Source of the DNA: Candidatus Poribacteria bacterium
Lineage (GTDB): Bacteria; Poribacteria; WGA-4E; GCA-2687025
Reading direction: 5' to 3'
Length of the DNA stretch: 15,740 nt
NCBI GenBank assembly: GCA_027625215.1
Contig: JAQBWJ010000005.1
Span: 1-15,740, forward strand
Part shown: positions 14,287 through 15,740 of the stretch, one piece after another
Position numbering within the stretch: position 1 is the first letter of the stretch
Layout: the number at the start of each line of letters is the position of its first letter
Translations under genes and position numbers: made by a program
Notes under the pieces: model-generated
Told to the model about the DNA's origin: nothing
The model's database searches: none
The model's input: the letters and a program-made list of their open reading frames with translations, nothing else

Positions 14287-15740
14287 ACCTCGCTTCTACC
14301 CCGATGAACGGGATCATCGGCAGGTTGTGCACCCACTCGCGCTCGGAGTAGTCATCGTTATAGGTCACATCGACGACGTTCGCGCGATTGTAGAGGTTAA
14401 GGATTTCGAGGTACGTCTGCATCTGCCAGCCGGACGGCTGCCACGTCCGCCCGACGCGCAGGTCGAGCCGATGGAACGCCGGGAACCGTTCGGAGTTCGT
14501 CGCGCCATAGATCGGCGTGTAGTCGCCTTTCGTCGCGTTGAACGTCGAGCCGACGACGGGCGTGTAAGGCATCCCTGTTCCGTACTGCCACTTCAACCCG
14601 ATGTCCCACTTCCGCGTCGGCTTAACGGTCGCGGCGACGGTCGCGACGTGCGTTTGGTCGTAGTTGTAGAGGATTTCGGGGTCTTCAGGTCGATAGCGGC
14701 GGCGGGACTCCGAGTTCGCGTAACTGAGCAGCCCGAAGAACCGCTCGGACGGGCGATACCGCGCCATCACCTCGAAACCGCGGACGTTGCCCGTTCCCTG
14801 ATTCTTGACGACTTCGACCTCATCGTCCGTCACCAAGTCCCACAAACGCTTGTAGTACCCGGCGAGTTGGACGGAGAGCGTTTTATCCACCTGCCGCTCG
14901 ATTTCGAACGTGTAATGCGCGGACGACGTGTTGCCGACCTTCGGGTTGCCCCACCCCTCGAACAGCGAGAACGGTTGGGGCGTCTGATGATACAGCCCCC
15001 ACGAGGCGCGCACCGTCTGACCGCCGCCGAGCCGCCACGCGATGTTCGCGCGCGGGTCGAACATCGGTTCCGTCAGGTCGAGGTAGCCGACGCGCCCGCC
15101 GAGCGTCACGTCGAGGTTGTCGCGCAGGGCGATTCGGTCTTGCGCATAGGCGTAGGCGTACAGCGCCGTTTTCGTTTCGTTGACGCGGGTTTTGTCGATG
15201 TCGCTGAAATCCTCGTCGGGAGCGGGTTCCTCGCCGAAGATGTTCGCAAAATAGGAATCGACCGCCATCGTGCCGTGATTCACCATCAGCCCCGCCATCA
15301 GCGTATGGCGCGGATGGGCTTTCCATGTCAGGTCTTCGCGCAGCCCATACTGCGTCGGCTCGATCCGCAGGAAATAGCCCTGCCCCAACGACAGGTCGGT
15401 CATGTTGTGGAACCGCGAGAGGCTGCTGCGGAGCGTCACGCGGCCGCCAAACGTCGAGCGGAGCGTCGCACCCTGGACGGCGAAACCGCTGTCGAAGTTC
15501 AGGTTGCCGACAAGTTCGGGGTCGTCTTCGTCCTCCTCACTGAGGTGGAGCGCCATGTTGTCCTGCGCGACGATGGCGTCGATTTGGAGGTGTTGCGTCG
15601 GCGAAAGGTCGTATTCGACGCTGCCCTGATAGTCCCAAAAACGGGGAAAGGCGACGATCTGTTCAATGTCAACCAGGTGCGGGACGAAGAGGTCGGCGTA
15701 GGATCGACGCATCGAGAACGTCACCGATCCGTCTTCTCCG
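14282..15740 (-). CDS. TonB-dependent outer-membrane receptor, C-terminal barrel part (5' end outside the window)
   Basis: About 485 codons of an outer-membrane beta-barrel are visible and the frame is open to the right edge, so the plug domain and signal peptide lie outside. The sequence shows many amphipathic strands of alternating residues (for example LSVQLAGYYKRLWDL, VRASWGLYHQTPQPF, FEVMARYRPSERFFGLLSYA) and a late NLYNRANV turn typical of TonB-dependent receptors. The final residues are VEARF, with the terminal phenylalanine used in outer-membrane insertion. SMRRSYADLF near the visible start resembles the early barrel of the family. It would import a siderophore, vitamin or sugar; the downstream hydrolase and GH127 genes favour a glycan, by inference. 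No SusD-like partner is seen on the visible side. Confidence 0.9.
   Translation of the reverse strand, partial: GEDGSVTFSMRRSYADLFVPHLVDIEQIVAFPRFWDYQGSVEYDLSPTQHLQIDAIVAQDNMALHLSEEDEDDPELVGNLNFDSGFAVQGATLRSTFGGRVTLRSSLSRFHNMTDLSLGQGYFLRIEPTQYGLREDLTWKAHPRHTLMAGLMVNHGTMAVDSYFANIFGEEPAPDEDFSDIDKTRVNETKTALYAYAYAQDRIALRDNLDVTLGGRVGYLDLTEPMFDPRANIAWRLGGGQTVRASWGLYHQTPQPFSLFEGWGNPKVGNTSSAHYTFEIERQVDKTLSVQLAGYYKRLWDLVTDDEVEVVKNQGTGNVRGFEVMARYRPSERFFGLLSYANSESRRRYRPEDPEILYNYDQTHVATVAATVKPTRKWDIGLKWQYGTGMPYTPVVGSTFNATKGDYTPIYGATNSERFPAFHRLDLRVGRTWQPSGWQMQTYLEILNLYNRANVVDVTYNDDYSEREWVHNLPMIPFIGVEARF

Overview
The window is about 15.7 kb of GC-rich bacterial chromosome with tightly packed genes. The organism is Gram-negative: it carries the end of an outer-membrane TonB-dependent receptor and a probable lipoprotein. 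The mix of a CRTAC1/UnbV repeat protein, a GH127 sugar hydrolase, a PIG-L deacetylase, a UPF0173 hydrolase and a dienelactone-hydrolase-like enzyme recalls uncultured heterotrophic lineages such as Poribacteria, Latescibacteria and Planctomycetes relatives. That placement is inference; no rRNA or other marker gene is present.

Layout. Positions 1-629 (minus) hold a lipoprotein that runs off the left edge. Positions 630-1150 are mostly non-coding, with a possible 26-residue membrane microprotein and a dispersed REP-like repeat. A sigma-70-family factor (minus, 1160-1849) faces a helix-turn-helix/coiled-coil protein (plus, 2089-2562) across a 239-bp region with a 9-bp-arm palindrome. An SDR oxidoreductase and an RtcB RNA ligase follow on the plus strand. 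RtcB converges on a hicB-hicA toxin-antitoxin pair (minus, 4716-5362). Divergent from hicB, a plus-strand run reads PIG-L deacetylase, a small membrane protein, a membrane-anchored HEPN-like protein, a UPF0173 metallo-hydrolase and an exported CRTAC1 repeat protein. The last gene is split by an in-frame TAG. It converges on a minus-strand run read from the right edge: TonB-dependent receptor, lytic transglycosylase-like protein, MOSC protein, alpha/beta hydrolase, GH127 beta-L-arabinofuranosidase-like enzyme.

How the genes may work together. The right-hand run looks like uptake and breakdown of acylated, arabinose-containing glycans: import by the receptor, deacylation by the hydrolase, cleavage by the GH127. 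The transglycosylase and MOSC proteins have no evident place in that pathway. The left part is regulatory and RNA-related (sigma factor, DNA-binding protein, RNA ligase, toxin-antitoxin). The least explained item is the pair of overlapping membrane genes at 6390-7401. I see no tRNA, rRNA, CRISPR array, transposase or prophage. No single new system is proven here; the second-look items are listed as findings.
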